A DNA stretch of 64,000 bases from Streptococcus infantis ATCC 700779 (GTDB taxonomy: Bacteria; Bacillota; Bacilli; Lactobacillales; Streptococcaceae). The DNA is taken from the NCBI RefSeq assembly GCF_000187465.1, contig NZ_GL732439.1, positions 397,341-461,340 of the forward strand. The letters run 5' to 3'. Both the position numbers and the translations under genes were made by a program. Below are positions 18,820 through 27,180 of this stretch, piece by piece; position 1 is the stretch's first letter; the number at the start of each line of letters is the position of its first letter. The notes under the pieces are model-generated. The model made no database searches, was not told the origin of the DNA, and saw nothing but the letters and a program-made list of their open reading frames with translations.

Positions 18820-20172
18820 ATGAAACGAATTGATCAATTTGAGAATAAGAAAGTATTAGTCCTAGGTTTAGCCAAATCAGGTGAGTCTGCAGCTCGTCTC
18901 TTGGACAAGCTAGGTGCCATTGTAACGGTTAATGATGGCAAGCCTTTTGAGGAAAATCCAGCTGCTCAAAGCCTTTTGGAAGATGGTATCAAGGTTGTCA
19001 CTGGTGGACATCCTTTGGAATTATTGGATGAAGATTTTGCCCTCATGGTAAAAAACCCTGGTATTCCTTATAGCAACCCTATGATTGAAAAAGCTTTGGC
19101 AAAAGGAATTCCAGTATTGACTGAGGTTGAGTTGGCCTACTTGATTTCAGAGGCACCAATTGTAGGGATTACGGGTTCAAATGGTAAGACAACGACCACA
19201 ACCATGATTGGTGAAGTTCTGACTGCTGCAGGACAAAATGGACTCTTATCAGGTAACATCGGTTATCCTGCTAGTCAGGTTGCTCAAACTGCGACAGATA
19301 AGGACACCCTTGTCATGGAACTTTCTTCTTTCCAATTAATGGGAATCCAGGAATTCCATCCTGAAATTGCTGTTATCACCAACCTTATGCCAACACATAT
19401 TGACTATCACGGTTCTTTTGAGGACTATGTGGCAGCCAAGTGGAATATCCAAAGCAATATGACAGCAGCTGATTACCTAGTATTGAACTTCAACCAGGAA
19501 TTAGCTAAAGAACTTGCTACAAAGACAAACGCGGCTGTAGTACCATTCTCAACACTTGAAAAGGTTGACGGAGCTTATCTTGAAGATGGTCTTCTCTACT
19601 TCCGTGGTGAAAAAGTCATGGCAGCTGATGAAATCGGTGTTCCAGGTAGCCACAATGTGGAAAATGCTCTTGCAACCATTGCCGTTGCTAAACTGCGTGG
19701 CGTTGATAATGAAACCATCAAGGAAACCTTATCAGCCTTTGGTGGAGTTAAACACCGTCTCCAGTTTGTAGACCAAATCAATGGCGTTAAATTTTATAAC
19801 GATAGTAAGTCAACCAATATCTTAGCAACTCAAAAAGCCTTGTCAGGATTTGATAATAGCAAGGTTATCTTGATTGCTGGTGGGTTGGACCGTGGCAATG
19901 AGTTTGACGAATTGGTTCCTGATATTACTGGACTTAAGAAAATGGTCATCCTCGGTCAATCTGCAGAACGTATCAAACGTGCAGCGGATAAAGCTGGTGT
20001 GGCTTATGTGGATGCAACAGATATTGCTGACGCAACTCGCAAGGCTTCTGAACTTGCGGAAGAGGGAGATGTTGTTCTCCTCAGTCCTGCCAATGCGAGC
20101 TGGGATATGTATGCTAACTTTGAAGTGCGTGGAGATCTTTTCATCGACACTGTAGCGGAGTTAAAGGGATAA
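18820..20172 (+). CDS. murD: UDP-N-acetylmuramoylalanine--D-glutamate ligase
   Basis: A 450-residue cytosolic Mur ligase that adds D-Glu to UDP-MurNAc-L-Ala. The ATP loop [13 protein letters not shown] is near residue 117, followed by ELSSFQL, the MPTHIDYHG metal/nucleotide region and NDSKSTN before the C-terminal domain. [13 protein letters not shown] near the start is the N-terminal Rossmann signature. murG starts one base after the stop, so murD-murG-divIB form one operon. Confidence 0.98.
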   Translation: MKRIDQFENKKVLVLGLAKSGESAARLLDKLGAIVTVNDGKPFEENPAAQSLLEDGIKVVTGGHPLELLDEDFALMVKNPGIPYSNPMIEKALAKGIPVLTEVELAYLISEAPIVGITGSNGKTTTTTMIGEVLTAAGQNGLLSGNIGYPASQVAQTATDKDTLVMELSSFQLMGIQEFHPEIAVITNLMPTHIDYHGSFEDYVAAKWNIQSNMTAADYLVLNFNQELAKELATKTNAAVVPFSTLEKVDGAYLEDGLLYFRGEKVMAADEIGVPGSHNVENALATIAVAKLRGVDNETIKETLSAFGGVKHRLQFVDQINGVKFYNDSKSTNILATQKALSGFDNSKVILIAGGLDRGNEFDELVPDITGLKKMVILGQSAERIKRAADKAGVAYVDATDIADATRKASELAEEGDVVLLSPANASWDMYANFEVRGDLFIDTVAELKG

Positions 20173-20173
20173 T

Positions 20174-21232
20174 ATGAAAAAAATAGTATTTACTGGTGGG
20201 GGAACGGTTGGACACGTTACCCTCAACCTTTTGTTAATGCCTAAGTTCATCGAAGATGGCTGGGAAGTCCACTATATTGGTGATAAAAATGGGATTGAGC
20301 ATCATGAAATTCTCAAGTCAGGTTTAGATGTTACCTTCCATTCGATTGCAACAGGGAAATTACGTCGATATTTCTCATGGCAAAATATGGTTGACGTCTT
20401 TAAGGTTGCTTTTGGAATTCTTCAATCGCTCTTTATCATGCTTCGAGTTCGTCCACAAGCCCTCTTTTCTAAGGGTGGATTTGTATCTGTTCCGCCTGTT
20501 ATCGCAGCGCGAGTATGCAGAGTACCAGTCTTTATCCATGAATCTGACCTCTCTATGGGATTGGCCAATAAAATTGCCTATAAGTTTGCGACTAAGATGT
20601 ACTCTACTTTCGAGCAAGCATCTAGTCTCACTAAGGTAGAACATGTAGGAGCTGTGACCAAGGTTTCTGGTCCAGTTATGGAAGAACCTGAAGAAATGGT
20701 GGATATCCGAACTTCTTTCAACGACAAGTTACCTACTCTTCTCTTTGTTGGAGGTTCTGCTGGGGCGCGTGTCTTTAATCAACTAGTAACAGACCACAAG
20801 GAAGAGCTGACTAGTCGCTATAATATCATCAACCTGACAGGTGATGCTAGTTTAAATGAACTAAGTTCAAACCTCTACCGTGTTGACTATGCGACGGAAC
20901 TCTATCAACCACTCATGAATCTGGCTGATGTGGTCATCACTCGTGGTGGTGCCAATACGATTTTTGAACTCCTTGCTATGGCTAAATTGCACGTCATTGT
21001 GCCACTGGGTCGTGAAGCCAGCCGTGGAGACCAGATTGAAAATGCAGCCTATTTTGTGAAGAAAGGCTATGCTGAGGAGTTGCAAGAGAGCGATTTGACT
21101 TTGTCAACTTTAGAAGAAAAAGTAAATCAACTCTTGGCCAACAAAGAGATTTACCAAAACAAGATGAAGAATTCTCAGGAATTAAAATCTGTGGCAGATT
21201 TTTATGAGTTACTAAAAAAAGATTTATCATAA
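20174..21232 (+). CDS. murG: Lipid II synthase MurG
   Basis: A 352-residue GT28 glycosyltransferase that transfers GlcNAc from UDP-GlcNAc to lipid I on the inner membrane face. [13 protein letters not shown] at the N terminus is the lipid-I side Gly loop, [10 protein letters not shown] the second Gly loop, and the [12 protein letters not shown] / [16 protein letters not shown] segments bind UDP-GlcNAc. Streptococcal MurG normally shows TGGGTVGHV as here. It lies between murD and divIB. Confidence 0.98.
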   Translation: MKKIVFTGGGTVGHVTLNLLLMPKFIEDGWEVHYIGDKNGIEHHEILKSGLDVTFHSIATGKLRRYFSWQNMVDVFKVAFGILQSLFIMLRVRPQALFSKGGFVSVPPVIAARVCRVPVFIHESDLSMGLANKIAYKFATKMYSTFEQASSLTKVEHVGAVTKVSGPVMEEPEEMVDIRTSFNDKLPTLLFVGGSAGARVFNQLVTDHKEELTSRYNIINLTGDASLNELSSNLYRVDYATELYQPLMNLADVVITRGGANTIFELLAMAKLHVIVPLGREASRGDQIENAAYFVKKGYAEELQESDLTLSTLEEKVNQLLANKEIYQNKMKNSQELKSVADFYELLKKDLS

Positions 21233-21241
21233 GGAAAATTG

Positions 21242-22507
21242 ATGTCAAAGGATAAAAAGAATCAGGACACTCAAGGCAAGGAATTGTCAGAGTGGCAAAA
21301 ACGAAATCAAGAATATCTTCAAAAAAAGGCTGAAGAAGAGGCGAAACGTGCCGAAGAAGAAGCTCGTGAAAAAGAAGAACAAGTATCAGAGTCTTCTGAA
21401 AGCATTCAAGAAGTGTCAGAATGGCAAAAACAACACCAGGAGTATTTGAGCAAAAGAACGGAAGAAAACTCTACGAGTTCTGAAGAAGTGGACCAAGAAT
21501 CCGAAAAATCTGAAGAGAAGGATTCGGATACTAGCGATGAGACTTCAAATGAAGAGAAAGATTCGGAGGAAACTCCTCAAGAAGACTCTAAGAGTCAGGA
21601 TCAAGTAGAGAAAGAAAAAACTGACGAAAAGGTTAAGAAACAGAAAAAAGTAAAAACCAAGAGTAAACTTCCAAAACCAGCCATTCCTTCTATACATATC
21701 TGGCGAGCAGTTACAATCCTCGTCCCAAGTTTTATAATCTTATTCTTGTCTATTTATCTACTAAGTCCTCTAGCTACAATGAAACATATTGACGTTACAG
21801 GTACTGTTCAGACAAGTGCAGACCAAGTTAGAGAAGCGTCTGGCATTCGTGACAGTGACTATACAATCAGCTTGCTCTTAAATAAAGATAAGCATGCGGA
21901 AATGGTCAAATCAAATCACTGGATTGAATCTGCTAAGATAACTTATCAATTTCCAGTTCACTTCACCATTGAAGTTAAAGAATTTGAGATTGTAGCCTAC
22001 TCTGTTTCTGGAGATAGCCATTATCCAATCTTATCTAGTGGAAGTATTGAATCAACTGCCGTTAGTTCTGACAACTTACCTGAGAAATACATATCTGTTT
22101 TATTTAACGATGATGAACAGATTAAAACCCTAATTTCTCAGCTAAATGAAGTTAGTCCAGAAATTAAGCAAGAGATTGAGAAGATTGAACTTGCACCAAG
22201 TAAGGTAACAAGTGACCTTCTAAAGATTACCATGTATGATACAGACGAGATTTTGGTGCCATTATCAGAACTAGGGAAGAAGTTACCTTACTATAGTAAG
22301 ATAAAATCACAGTTGACAGTTCCTAGTGGTATTGACATGGAGGTCGGTATCTATAGCTATAGTCTAGTGGATAAGGCTCTGGACGACGAAAGAGTCAAAG
22401 CCAAAGAAGAGGAAAAGAAGAAGCAGGAAGAAGAGAAGAAAAAACAAGCTGAGCAAGGAAATCAAGATCAAACAACACAGACGACTCAAACAACACAGAG
22501 TCGCTAA
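21242..22507 (+). CDS. divIB: Cell division protein DivIB/FtsQ
   Basis: A bitopic divisome protein of 421 residues. A long, very charged cytoplasmic part (residues 1-150, with SEWQKRNQEYL and SEWQKQHQEYL as a repeated motif) precedes one membrane helix (VTILVPSFIILFLSIYLLSP). A POTRA domain starting at MKHIDVTGT and the DivIB core follow, then a Lys/Glu then Gln/Thr-rich tail. I use ATG 21242; the TTG at 21239 is only an alternative. The repeated WQK motif is typical of streptococcal DivIB. Confidence 0.95.
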   Translation: MSKDKKNQDTQGKELSEWQKRNQEYLQKKAEEEAKRAEEEAREKEEQVSESSESIQEVSEWQKQHQEYLSKRTEENSTSSEEVDQESEKSEEKDSDTSDETSNEEKDSEETPQEDSKSQDQVEKEKTDEKVKKQKKVKTKSKLPKPAIPSIHIWRAVTILVPSFIILFLSIYLLSPLATMKHIDVTGTVQTSADQVREASGIRDSDYTISLLLNKDKHAEMVKSNHWIESAKITYQFPVHFTIEVKEFEIVAYSVSGDSHYPILSSGSIESTAVSSDNLPEKYISVLFNDDEQIKTLISQLNEVSPEIKQEIEKIELAPSKVTSDLLKITMYDTDEILVPLSELGKKLPYYSKIKSQLTVPSGIDMEVGIYSYSLVDKALDDERVKAKEEEKKKQEEEKKKQAEQGNQDQTTQTTQTTQSR

Positions 22508-22541
22508 GTTTCAGGTGATTCGTTCAGTTACTTGTTTTTAC

Positions 22542-22570
22542 TTGACAAGTACCGCTTTAAATAATAGAAT
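22542..22570 (+). promoter_or_regulatory. Promoter of the pyrFE operon
   Basis: TTGACA (22542-22547), 17-base spacer, TAGAAT (22565-22570). Confidence 0.85.
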
Positions 22571-22581
22571 AGTAAAAAACC

Positions 22582-22677
22582 TTTAAAGCAGTCCAGAGAG
22601 GCAGCTAAGGTTAGACGGTGAAAGGGTGGAGACTACCCATTTTTCGTGGAACCTTGCTGTAGGCAGGTTCCTTTTTT
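22582..22677 (+). promoter_or_regulatory. PyrR-responsive attenuator of pyrFE
   Basis: TTTAAAGCAGTCCAGAGAGG at 22582-22601, continued by CAGCTAAGG, is the classical PyrR-binding (anti-antiterminator) loop. A Rho-independent terminator follows at 22648-22677 (GGAACCTTGC with GGCAGGTTCC, then TTTTTT). In this family PyrR bound to UMP stabilises the loop so the terminator forms; low UMP allows the antiterminator. This explains why both downstream genes are pyrimidine-biosynthetic. Confidence 0.92.
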
Positions 22678-22714
22678 CATGCTCTCTAGCTAACAAAGGT
22701 AAAAGGAGAAAAGT

Positions 22715-23416
22715 ATGTGTGAAGCTCGTCCAGTTATTGCTCTTGATTTTCCAAGTTTTGAGGCAGTCAAGCAATTTTTAGCTCTTTTTCCAGCAGGAGA
22801 GAGCCTCTATCTAAAGGTAGGTATGGAACTCTATTATGCTACAGGACCTGAGATTGTTTCTTATCTGAAAGGTTTGGGACATAGTGTCTTTCTAGATCTC
22901 AAACTCCATGATATTCCAAATACAGTCAAATCAGCCATGAAGGTTTTGTCTCATCTGGGTGTAGATATGACTAATGTTCATGCGGCAGGTGGTGTTGAGA
23001 TGATGAGGGCTGCGCGTGAAGGACTTGGAAAAGAAGCCAAATTAATTGCTGTCACTCAGTTAACTTCAACCTCTGAGGAACAAATGAGAGACTTTCAAAA
23101 TATTCAAACCAGTCTTCAAGAATCTGTTATTCACTATGCCAAAAAAACCGCTGAAGCGGGATTAGATGGTGTGGTTTGTTCAGCTCAAGAAGTAAAACTC
23201 ATCAAGGAAGCTACCAGTCCAGACTTTATTTGCCTGACACCCGGCATTCGTCCATCAGGTGCTGCAGTAGGAGACCAAAAACGAGTCATGACACCAGCAG
23301 ATGCTTATCATATTGGTAGTGACTATATCGTTGTTGGACGCCCAGTCACTCAAGCCCCTGATCCAGTAGTAGCTTATCATGCTATCAAGGATGAATGGAC
23401 ACAAGACTGGAAATAA
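22715..23416 (+). CDS. pyrF: Orotidine 5'-phosphate decarboxylase
   Basis: A 233-residue class-I decarboxylase making UMP from OMP. The catalytic array [10 protein letters not shown] (Lys-Asp network), the substrate-binding TPGIRPSG, and the phosphate-binding [13 protein letters not shown] are all present. GGAGAAAAGT precedes the ATG. It is the first gene behind the PyrR attenuator and is followed at 30 bases by pyrE. Confidence 0.98.
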   Translation: MCEARPVIALDFPSFEAVKQFLALFPAGESLYLKVGMELYYATGPEIVSYLKGLGHSVFLDLKLHDIPNTVKSAMKVLSHLGVDMTNVHAAGGVEMMRAAREGLGKEAKLIAVTQLTSTSEEQMRDFQNIQTSLQESVIHYAKKTAEAGLDGVVCSAQEVKLIKEATSPDFICLTPGIRPSGAAVGDQKRVMTPADAYHIGSDYIVVGRPVTQAPDPVVAYHAIKDEWTQDWK

Positions 23417-23446
23417 GAATAAAGTAAAAATACAAAGGAGAATCCC

Positions 23447-24079
23447 ATGACACTTGCTAAAGACATTGCTAGCCATCTATTGAAAATTCAAGCTGTTTAC
23501 CTCAAACCAGAAGAGCCCTTCACTTGGGCATCAGGTATCAAGTCACCAATTTATACGGATAATCGTGTAACACTTGCCTACCCAGAGACACGTACCTTGA
23601 TTGAGAATGGTTTTGTAGAAGCCATCAAGGCAGAATTCCCAGAAGTAGAAGTGATTGCAGGAACAGCGACTGCGGGTATCCCACACGGTGCTATCATCGC
23701 TGACAAGATGAACCTACCCTTTGCCTATATCCGCAGCAAACCAAAAGACCACGGAGCAGGAAACCAAATCGAAGGCCGTGTAGCTCAAGGACAAAAGATG
23801 GTTGTTGTTGAAGATTTGATTTCAACAGGGGGATCAGTTCTTGAAGCCGTAGCTGCTGCTAAACGTGAAGGAGCAGATGTGCTTGGTGTCGTGGCTATCT
23901 TCAGCTATCAATTACCAAAAGCAGATAAAAACTTTGCGGATGCTGGTGTCAAACTAGTGACTCTTTCAAACTACAGTGAGCTCATTCACCTAGCCCAAGA
24001 AGAAGGCTACATTACACCAGAAGGACTTGCTCTCCTTAAACGCTTTAAAGAAGACCAAGAAAATTGGCAAGAAGCCTAA
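23447..24079 (+). CDS. pyrE: Orotate phosphoribosyltransferase
   Basis: Forms OMP from orotate and PRPP. The PRPP motif is seen as [16 protein letters not shown], with the flexible loop [14 protein letters not shown] and the [10 protein letters not shown] substrate loop. Length 210 residues is standard. AAAGGAGAA supports the ATG. Coupled regulation with pyrF through the upstream attenuator is expected. Confidence 0.98.
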   Translation: MTLAKDIASHLLKIQAVYLKPEEPFTWASGIKSPIYTDNRVTLAYPETRTLIENGFVEAIKAEFPEVEVIAGTATAGIPHGAIIADKMNLPFAYIRSKPKDHGAGNQIEGRVAQGQKMVVVEDLISTGGSVLEAVAAAKREGADVLGVVAIFSYQLPKADKNFADAGVKLVTLSNYSELIHLAQEEGYITPEGLALLKRFKEDQENWQEA

Positions 24080-24138
24080 TAGATTGAAAATACAAAGGTT
24101 TAAACTCTAATTTGAACTGAAATATTATATCTAAAACA

Positions 24139-24190
24139 AAAAAACACATAAAATAAGATAATTCAAATCTATATTTTATGTGTTTTTTTT
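24139..24190 (+). terminator. Terminator of pyrFE
   Basis: AAAACACATAAAAT pairs with ATTTTATGTGTTTT, followed by T residues. Confidence 0.9.
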
Positions 24191-24287
24191 CTAGAATAAT
24201 TTAACCAAGAGTTGATTACAATTATTGGTTAAATAACTCTATATAGTTATTTAATTACATTAAATATTTTAACTAACCAAGATGGTA

Positions 24288-24509
24288 TTATTGATTTTGA
24301 TTATAGTCAGGAGTTTCTTCGATAAATTCTACGATATCATTTGGAAGACAATCTAAAATACAACATAGCTTTTCTAATGTCAGTAAAGTTATGTTTTTAT
24401 TTTTCTTCAAACTATCTAGGGTTTTGTTATCAATCCCTGATTTTAATAATCTATATTGAGAAATTTCTTTTTTCTTCATTGTAGCCCAAAGTGGGTTAAA
24501 ACTTATAAT
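24288..24509 (-). CDS. Small Cro/C1-type HTH regulator with unclear start
   Basis: About 73 residues. After FNPLWATMKKK comes a helix-turn-helix of the compact YozG-like XRE family (QYRLLKSGIDNKTLDSLKKN, then TLLTLEKLCCILDCLPNDIV). Family members usually begin M-x-I-S-Y-N-x-L-W, which aligns here with ISFNPLW. No ATG or GTG fits: AAGGAG (minus strand, 24524-24519) directly abuts a TTG (24518) but is nine bases before ATT at 24509, so an ATT start is possible; the internal ATG (24479) would cut into the domain. It faces a membrane-protein gene over a palindrome that is likely its operator. Confidence 0.75.
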   Translation of the reverse strand: MISFNPLWATMKKKEISQYRLLKSGIDNKTLDSLKKNKNITLLTLEKLCCILDCLPNDIVEFIEETPDYNQNQ

Positions 24510-24556
24510 CGTTATCAACTCCTTCAACTTAATTATAAGTAAAAATAACTCTTCTT

Positions 24557-24582
24557 CATATTGTGTATATAACCACAATATG
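24557..24582. promoter_or_regulatory. Palindromic operator in the divergent regulator-membrane gene region
   Basis: A perfect 9-bp inverted repeat, CATATTGTG (24557-24565) and CACAATATG (24574-24582), with an 8-base AT-rich centre. It lies between the two divergent coding regions. For the + gene, TTGTGT (24561-24566) and TAAAAT (24584-24589), 17 bases apart, would overlap it; for the minus gene, TATAAT is at 24537-24532. The geometry suits autorepression plus control of the neighbour. Confidence 0.6.
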
Positions 24583-24611
24583 TTAAAATATGTGTGGAAG
24601 GAGAATTTTAT

Positions 24612-25517
24612 ATGAAAAGTATTTTTTCTCAAGAGGAGAAGGAGTTAGATTATTTTTTAGGTCTTGTTCCTGAAGATTTTAAATCAGCTAGTTTTAATGA
24701 TTGGACAATTTGGGATGCATATGCGAGGGGTAGGCTACCAAATAAACGTTGGTCAGAGGTATTTGATAATGGGGAATACCATTCAATGGAAATCATTACT
24801 AAAGACGATAAAACTTATAAATACTACCCAATTGCTAATCCACAACCATACCTGACGGTAATTCAAGAACATGTTTCAACTCTTGAAGAGCCTGAGCGAA
24901 GTAGAGAATTGCTCATCGATGCTGCAATTTGGTCAAAGCGTATTAAAGAAACGACAGATTATCTCTATAGTGTACATAGTAAATACGTTGATTTGATTCA
25001 TCTAAAGCTAAGTGGATTTGGATGGGTTATTAGGCTATTAGGCTCTTTATTTTTGATATTATATATGCCTAGACTTGGTGAATTTAGCTCATCTGGCTTA
25101 GGTGTTTTTAGCAGACCTTTTGAATATTCTGTCTGGATAGGATTATGGCTGGCTCTTTGGTCCCCAATATATTTTGCTTTTCAACGAGTAAAGAAGGATA
25201 AGCCAAAAGCTGAACAGTTGATAAATCATAAGGATGAAATTATTGATGCTCGAAATTACTTTATAGAAAAATTTAATAGTCTTCCATTTGTTAATGCAAG
25301 ACAACAAGCTGGCTTAGATGTTCATTTTAATGCTTTTATATACATGATTAATTTGATAGATCAAGGTAGAGCCCAAAATCTTGGTCAAGCTCAAAATTTA
25401 TATGAAGAACTGAAAAGAAATGAGCAATTAAATCATCAGTTTCAAGAGTTACAAAGACAAGTTAGTTACAATAATAAATTGACAACGATCAATACATTTA
25501 CAAACTTAATGAAATAA
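24612..25517 (+). CDS. Unknown two-helix membrane protein of an AT-rich cassette
   Basis: I do not recognise this 301-residue protein. An acidic, aromatic-rich N-terminal part (EKELDYFLGL, WTIWDAYARG) of about 130 residues precedes two hydrophobic segments (about 137-155 and 171-190). A hydrophilic C-terminal half follows with Gln/Asn-rich helices (QAQNLYEEL, HQFQELQRQV). AAGGAG fixes the start at 24612; a GTG at 24594 is upstream of that site. It is co-directional with the next membrane protein, 27 bases away, and divergent from a small HTH regulator. Very AT-rich sequence compared with pyrE suggests acquisition. Confidence 0.8.
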   Translation: MKSIFSQEEKELDYFLGLVPEDFKSASFNDWTIWDAYARGRLPNKRWSEVFDNGEYHSMEIITKDDKTYKYYPIANPQPYLTVIQEHVSTLEEPERSRELLIDAAIWSKRIKETTDYLYSVHSKYVDLIHLKLSGFGWVIRLLGSLFLILYMPRLGEFSSSGLGVFSRPFEYSVWIGLWLALWSPIYFAFQRVKKDKPKAEQLINHKDEIIDARNYFIEKFNSLPFVNARQQAGLDVHFNAFIYMINLIDQGRAQNLGQAQNLYEELKRNEQLNHQFQELQRQVSYNNKLTTINTFTNLMK

Positions 25518-25544
25518 TGGATGAAAAACTAAAGGAGAACTATT

Positions 25545-25976
25545 ATGTCTAGAAAACCAAAATATCAACAAGATTACGAAGAAACAATGGAAGGAATGTG
25601 GTGGGGAGTTGCAGTATTTATTGGTGCAATGTACTTCTTGGTTAAAGTAACTTATTACATCGCATTACCATTTTATGCCCTATTTACTCATTTGTTTGAA
25701 GAAAAAATTCAACAAAAAGAATATCTAAATTGGATGAGATTTTTACCTTTTACTTGGTTTATTACAGGAGAGACAAAGGAGATGAGACGTGCAGCTGTAA
25801 GTAGTGTATTACTCCCTATCGTTCTACCTCTATTTTTACTATTTAATCATCTATTTAATAGTAAAGCAATCGGTGATGGGTTTGCACTGTTTATTTTTAT
25901 TTTATTTGGTCTTAGCATAGGGAGTGTTATTGGTATGGTTCGAAATTACCAATTCTCGAAGAAATATATTGGATAA
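25545..25976 (+). CDS. Unknown multi-helix membrane protein of the same cassette
   Basis: A 143-residue protein with a charged N terminus (SRKPKYQQDYEE) and about four hydrophobic stretches (about 20-50, 60-72, 85-105, 111-133). It carries no catalytic motif or family signature I know. AAAGGAG precedes the ATG, and a strong terminator follows, so it closes the cassette. Function unknown; cotranscription with the preceding membrane protein is inferred from the 27-base gap. Confidence 0.78.
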   Translation: MSRKPKYQQDYEETMEGMWWGVAVFIGAMYFLVKVTYYIALPFYALFTHLFEEKIQQKEYLNWMRFLPFTWFITGETKEMRRAAVSSVLLPIVLPLFLLFNHLFNSKAIGDGFALFIFILFGLSIGSVIGMVRNYQFSKKYIG

Positions 25977-26058
25977 AATTGAAATATTACAAAACATACA
26001 ACTAATAAGGCTATGCATATAATCTCTATGACTGGATTTACATATAACTGTAAAATTA

Positions 26059-26098
26059 AAACTCAGATAGGTATTGACTATCTGAGTTTATTTTATTT
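26059..26098 (+). terminator. Terminator closing the membrane-protein cassette
   Basis: AAACTCAGATAG pairs perfectly with CTATCTGAGTTT over a seven-base loop, then a T-rich tail. The remaining AT-rich bases up to 26320 show no gene. Confidence 0.9.
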
Positions 26099-26323
26099 GT
26101 TCTAAAAAGAGTATTATTTTAATGATAATTGAATACAAATAATGATTATACTATCTTAGTAGTAGGAAGTTAAATAGTATCAAAAAATATTAAAATTTAT
26201 TCATCTAGAAATGAAAAAAAATTGTAGCTTTAAAAATCTCCTTTGAATAATATGTATTTTTTATCACAATGATAGACAAAATCTATTGGAAAGAGAAATT
26301 TAAAAAATTTTTAGGAAATTCAG

Positions 26324-26352
26324 TTGACAAATGTAGATTTTGAGAGTATACT
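26324..26352 (+). promoter_or_regulatory. Promoter of the copper operon
   Basis: TTGACA (26324-26329), 17-base spacer, TATACT (26347-26352). Confidence 0.9.
26326..26335 (+). promoter_or_regulatory. cop box 1
   Basis: GACAAATGTA fits the CopY operator core KACANNTGTA and overlaps the -35 element. Confidence 0.88.
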
Positions 26353-26365
26353 GATAATTGTAATT

Positions 26366-26375
26366 GACAAATGTA
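26366..26375 (+). promoter_or_regulatory. cop box 2
   Basis: An identical GACAAATGTA exactly 40 bases after the first, just downstream of the predicted start. Flanking bases TT before and GATTTTG after are also repeated. Confidence 0.88.
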
Positions 26376-26393
26376 GATTTTGGAGGTGTGCTG

Positions 26394-26789
26394 ATGCAGA
26401 TTTCGGATGCAGAATGGCAGGTCATGAAGATTATCTGGATGCAGGGAGAGCAGACTAGTACTGATCTCATAAAAGTATTAGAGAAAAGGTTTAGCTGGTC
26501 CAAATCCACGATCCAGACACTCTTGGCACGTTTGGTGGAGAAAGAATGTTTGACTCGGGAAAAACAGGGCAAGTCCTTTGTCTATTCGTCCCTTTTAACT
26601 CCAGATGATAGTAGGGGCTTAATGGTTCAGGATATCAAAGACAAGCTTTGTTCTCGAAGAATAAAGCTCTTGCTAGCTGATTTGATAGAAGAATGTGACT
26701 TTACCCTAGCCGACTTGGAAGGTTTGGAAGAAGTCATTTCTAAGAAAAAAGCAAGTGCTGTAACAGAAGTAAGATGTAATTGTATGTAA
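26394..26789 (+). CDS. copY: Copper-responsive repressor CopY
   Basis: A 131-residue BlaI/CopY-type winged-helix repressor: ISDAEWQVMKIIW starts the DNA-binding domain and SKSTIQTLLARLVEK is the recognition region. The metal site is at the very end, RCNCM, a single C-x-C pair (C128, C130), whereas the enterococcal relative has two C-x-C pairs. Copper should displace zinc there and release the two upstream cop boxes. I start at 26394 (GGAGG seven bases before); a longer frame from TTG 26364 would run through the operator. Confidence 0.95.
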   Translation: MQISDAEWQVMKIIWMQGEQTSTDLIKVLEKRFSWSKSTIQTLLARLVEKECLTREKQGKSFVYSSLLTPDDSRGLMVQDIKDKLCSRRIKLLLADLIEECDFTLADLEGLEEVISKKKASAVTEVRCNCM

Positions 26790-26799
26790 AGGAGACGCT

Positions 26800-27171
26800 A
26801 TGTTAAATCTATTTGTATCTATTGTTGTTTTAGGAATGATTGCTTTTATCCTCTTTTGGTTTTTCAAAAAACCGCAAGAAGATGCTAAGAGAGCCCAGCA
26901 AAAAAATGGCTATCAGGAGATTCGAGTGGAAGTCATGGGGGGATACACTCCAGGAACTATTATCCTCAAAAAATCGCAACCAGCTCGTATTATTTTTGAT
27001 CGAAAAGATCCTTCACCTTGCTTGGATCAAATCGTTTTTCCAGACTTTGGAGTTCATGCAGATCTGCCTATGGGAGACCAATATGTGGTTGAAATCACAC
27101 CTGAAGAAGCAGGTGAGTATGGTTTCTCTTGTGGCATGAATATGATGCACGGTAAGATGATTGTAGAATAG
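26800..27171 (+). CDS. cupA: Membrane-anchored copper chaperone CupA
   Basis: A 123-residue protein with an N-terminal membrane helix (about 1-22), a short linker and a cupredoxin-like domain. Its copper ligands are expected in the SPCLDQ segment and the FSCGMNMMHG loop near the C terminus. In pneumococcus CupA binds Cu(I) at the membrane and passes it to CopA. The same fold and the SCGM loop recur at the N terminus of CopA. AAGGAGA precedes the ATG, ten bases after copY. Confidence 0.94.
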   Translation: MLNLFVSIVVLGMIAFILFWFFKKPQEDAKRAQQKNGYQEIRVEVMGGYTPGTIILKKSQPARIIFDRKDPSPCLDQIVFPDFGVHADLPMGDQYVVEITPEEAGEYGFSCGMNMMHGKMIVE

Positions 27172-27180
27172 GAGAATGAT

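Noticed and set aside
25977..26323. Further gene in the AT-rich gap before copY
   Set aside because: Only short frames in very AT-rich DNA; the terminator at 26059-26098 and the cop promoter explain the identifiable parts.
26364..26393. Earlier copY start at TTG 26364
   Set aside because: That start lies inside the second cop box and before the GGAGG ribosome site; ATG 26394 gives the family N terminus.
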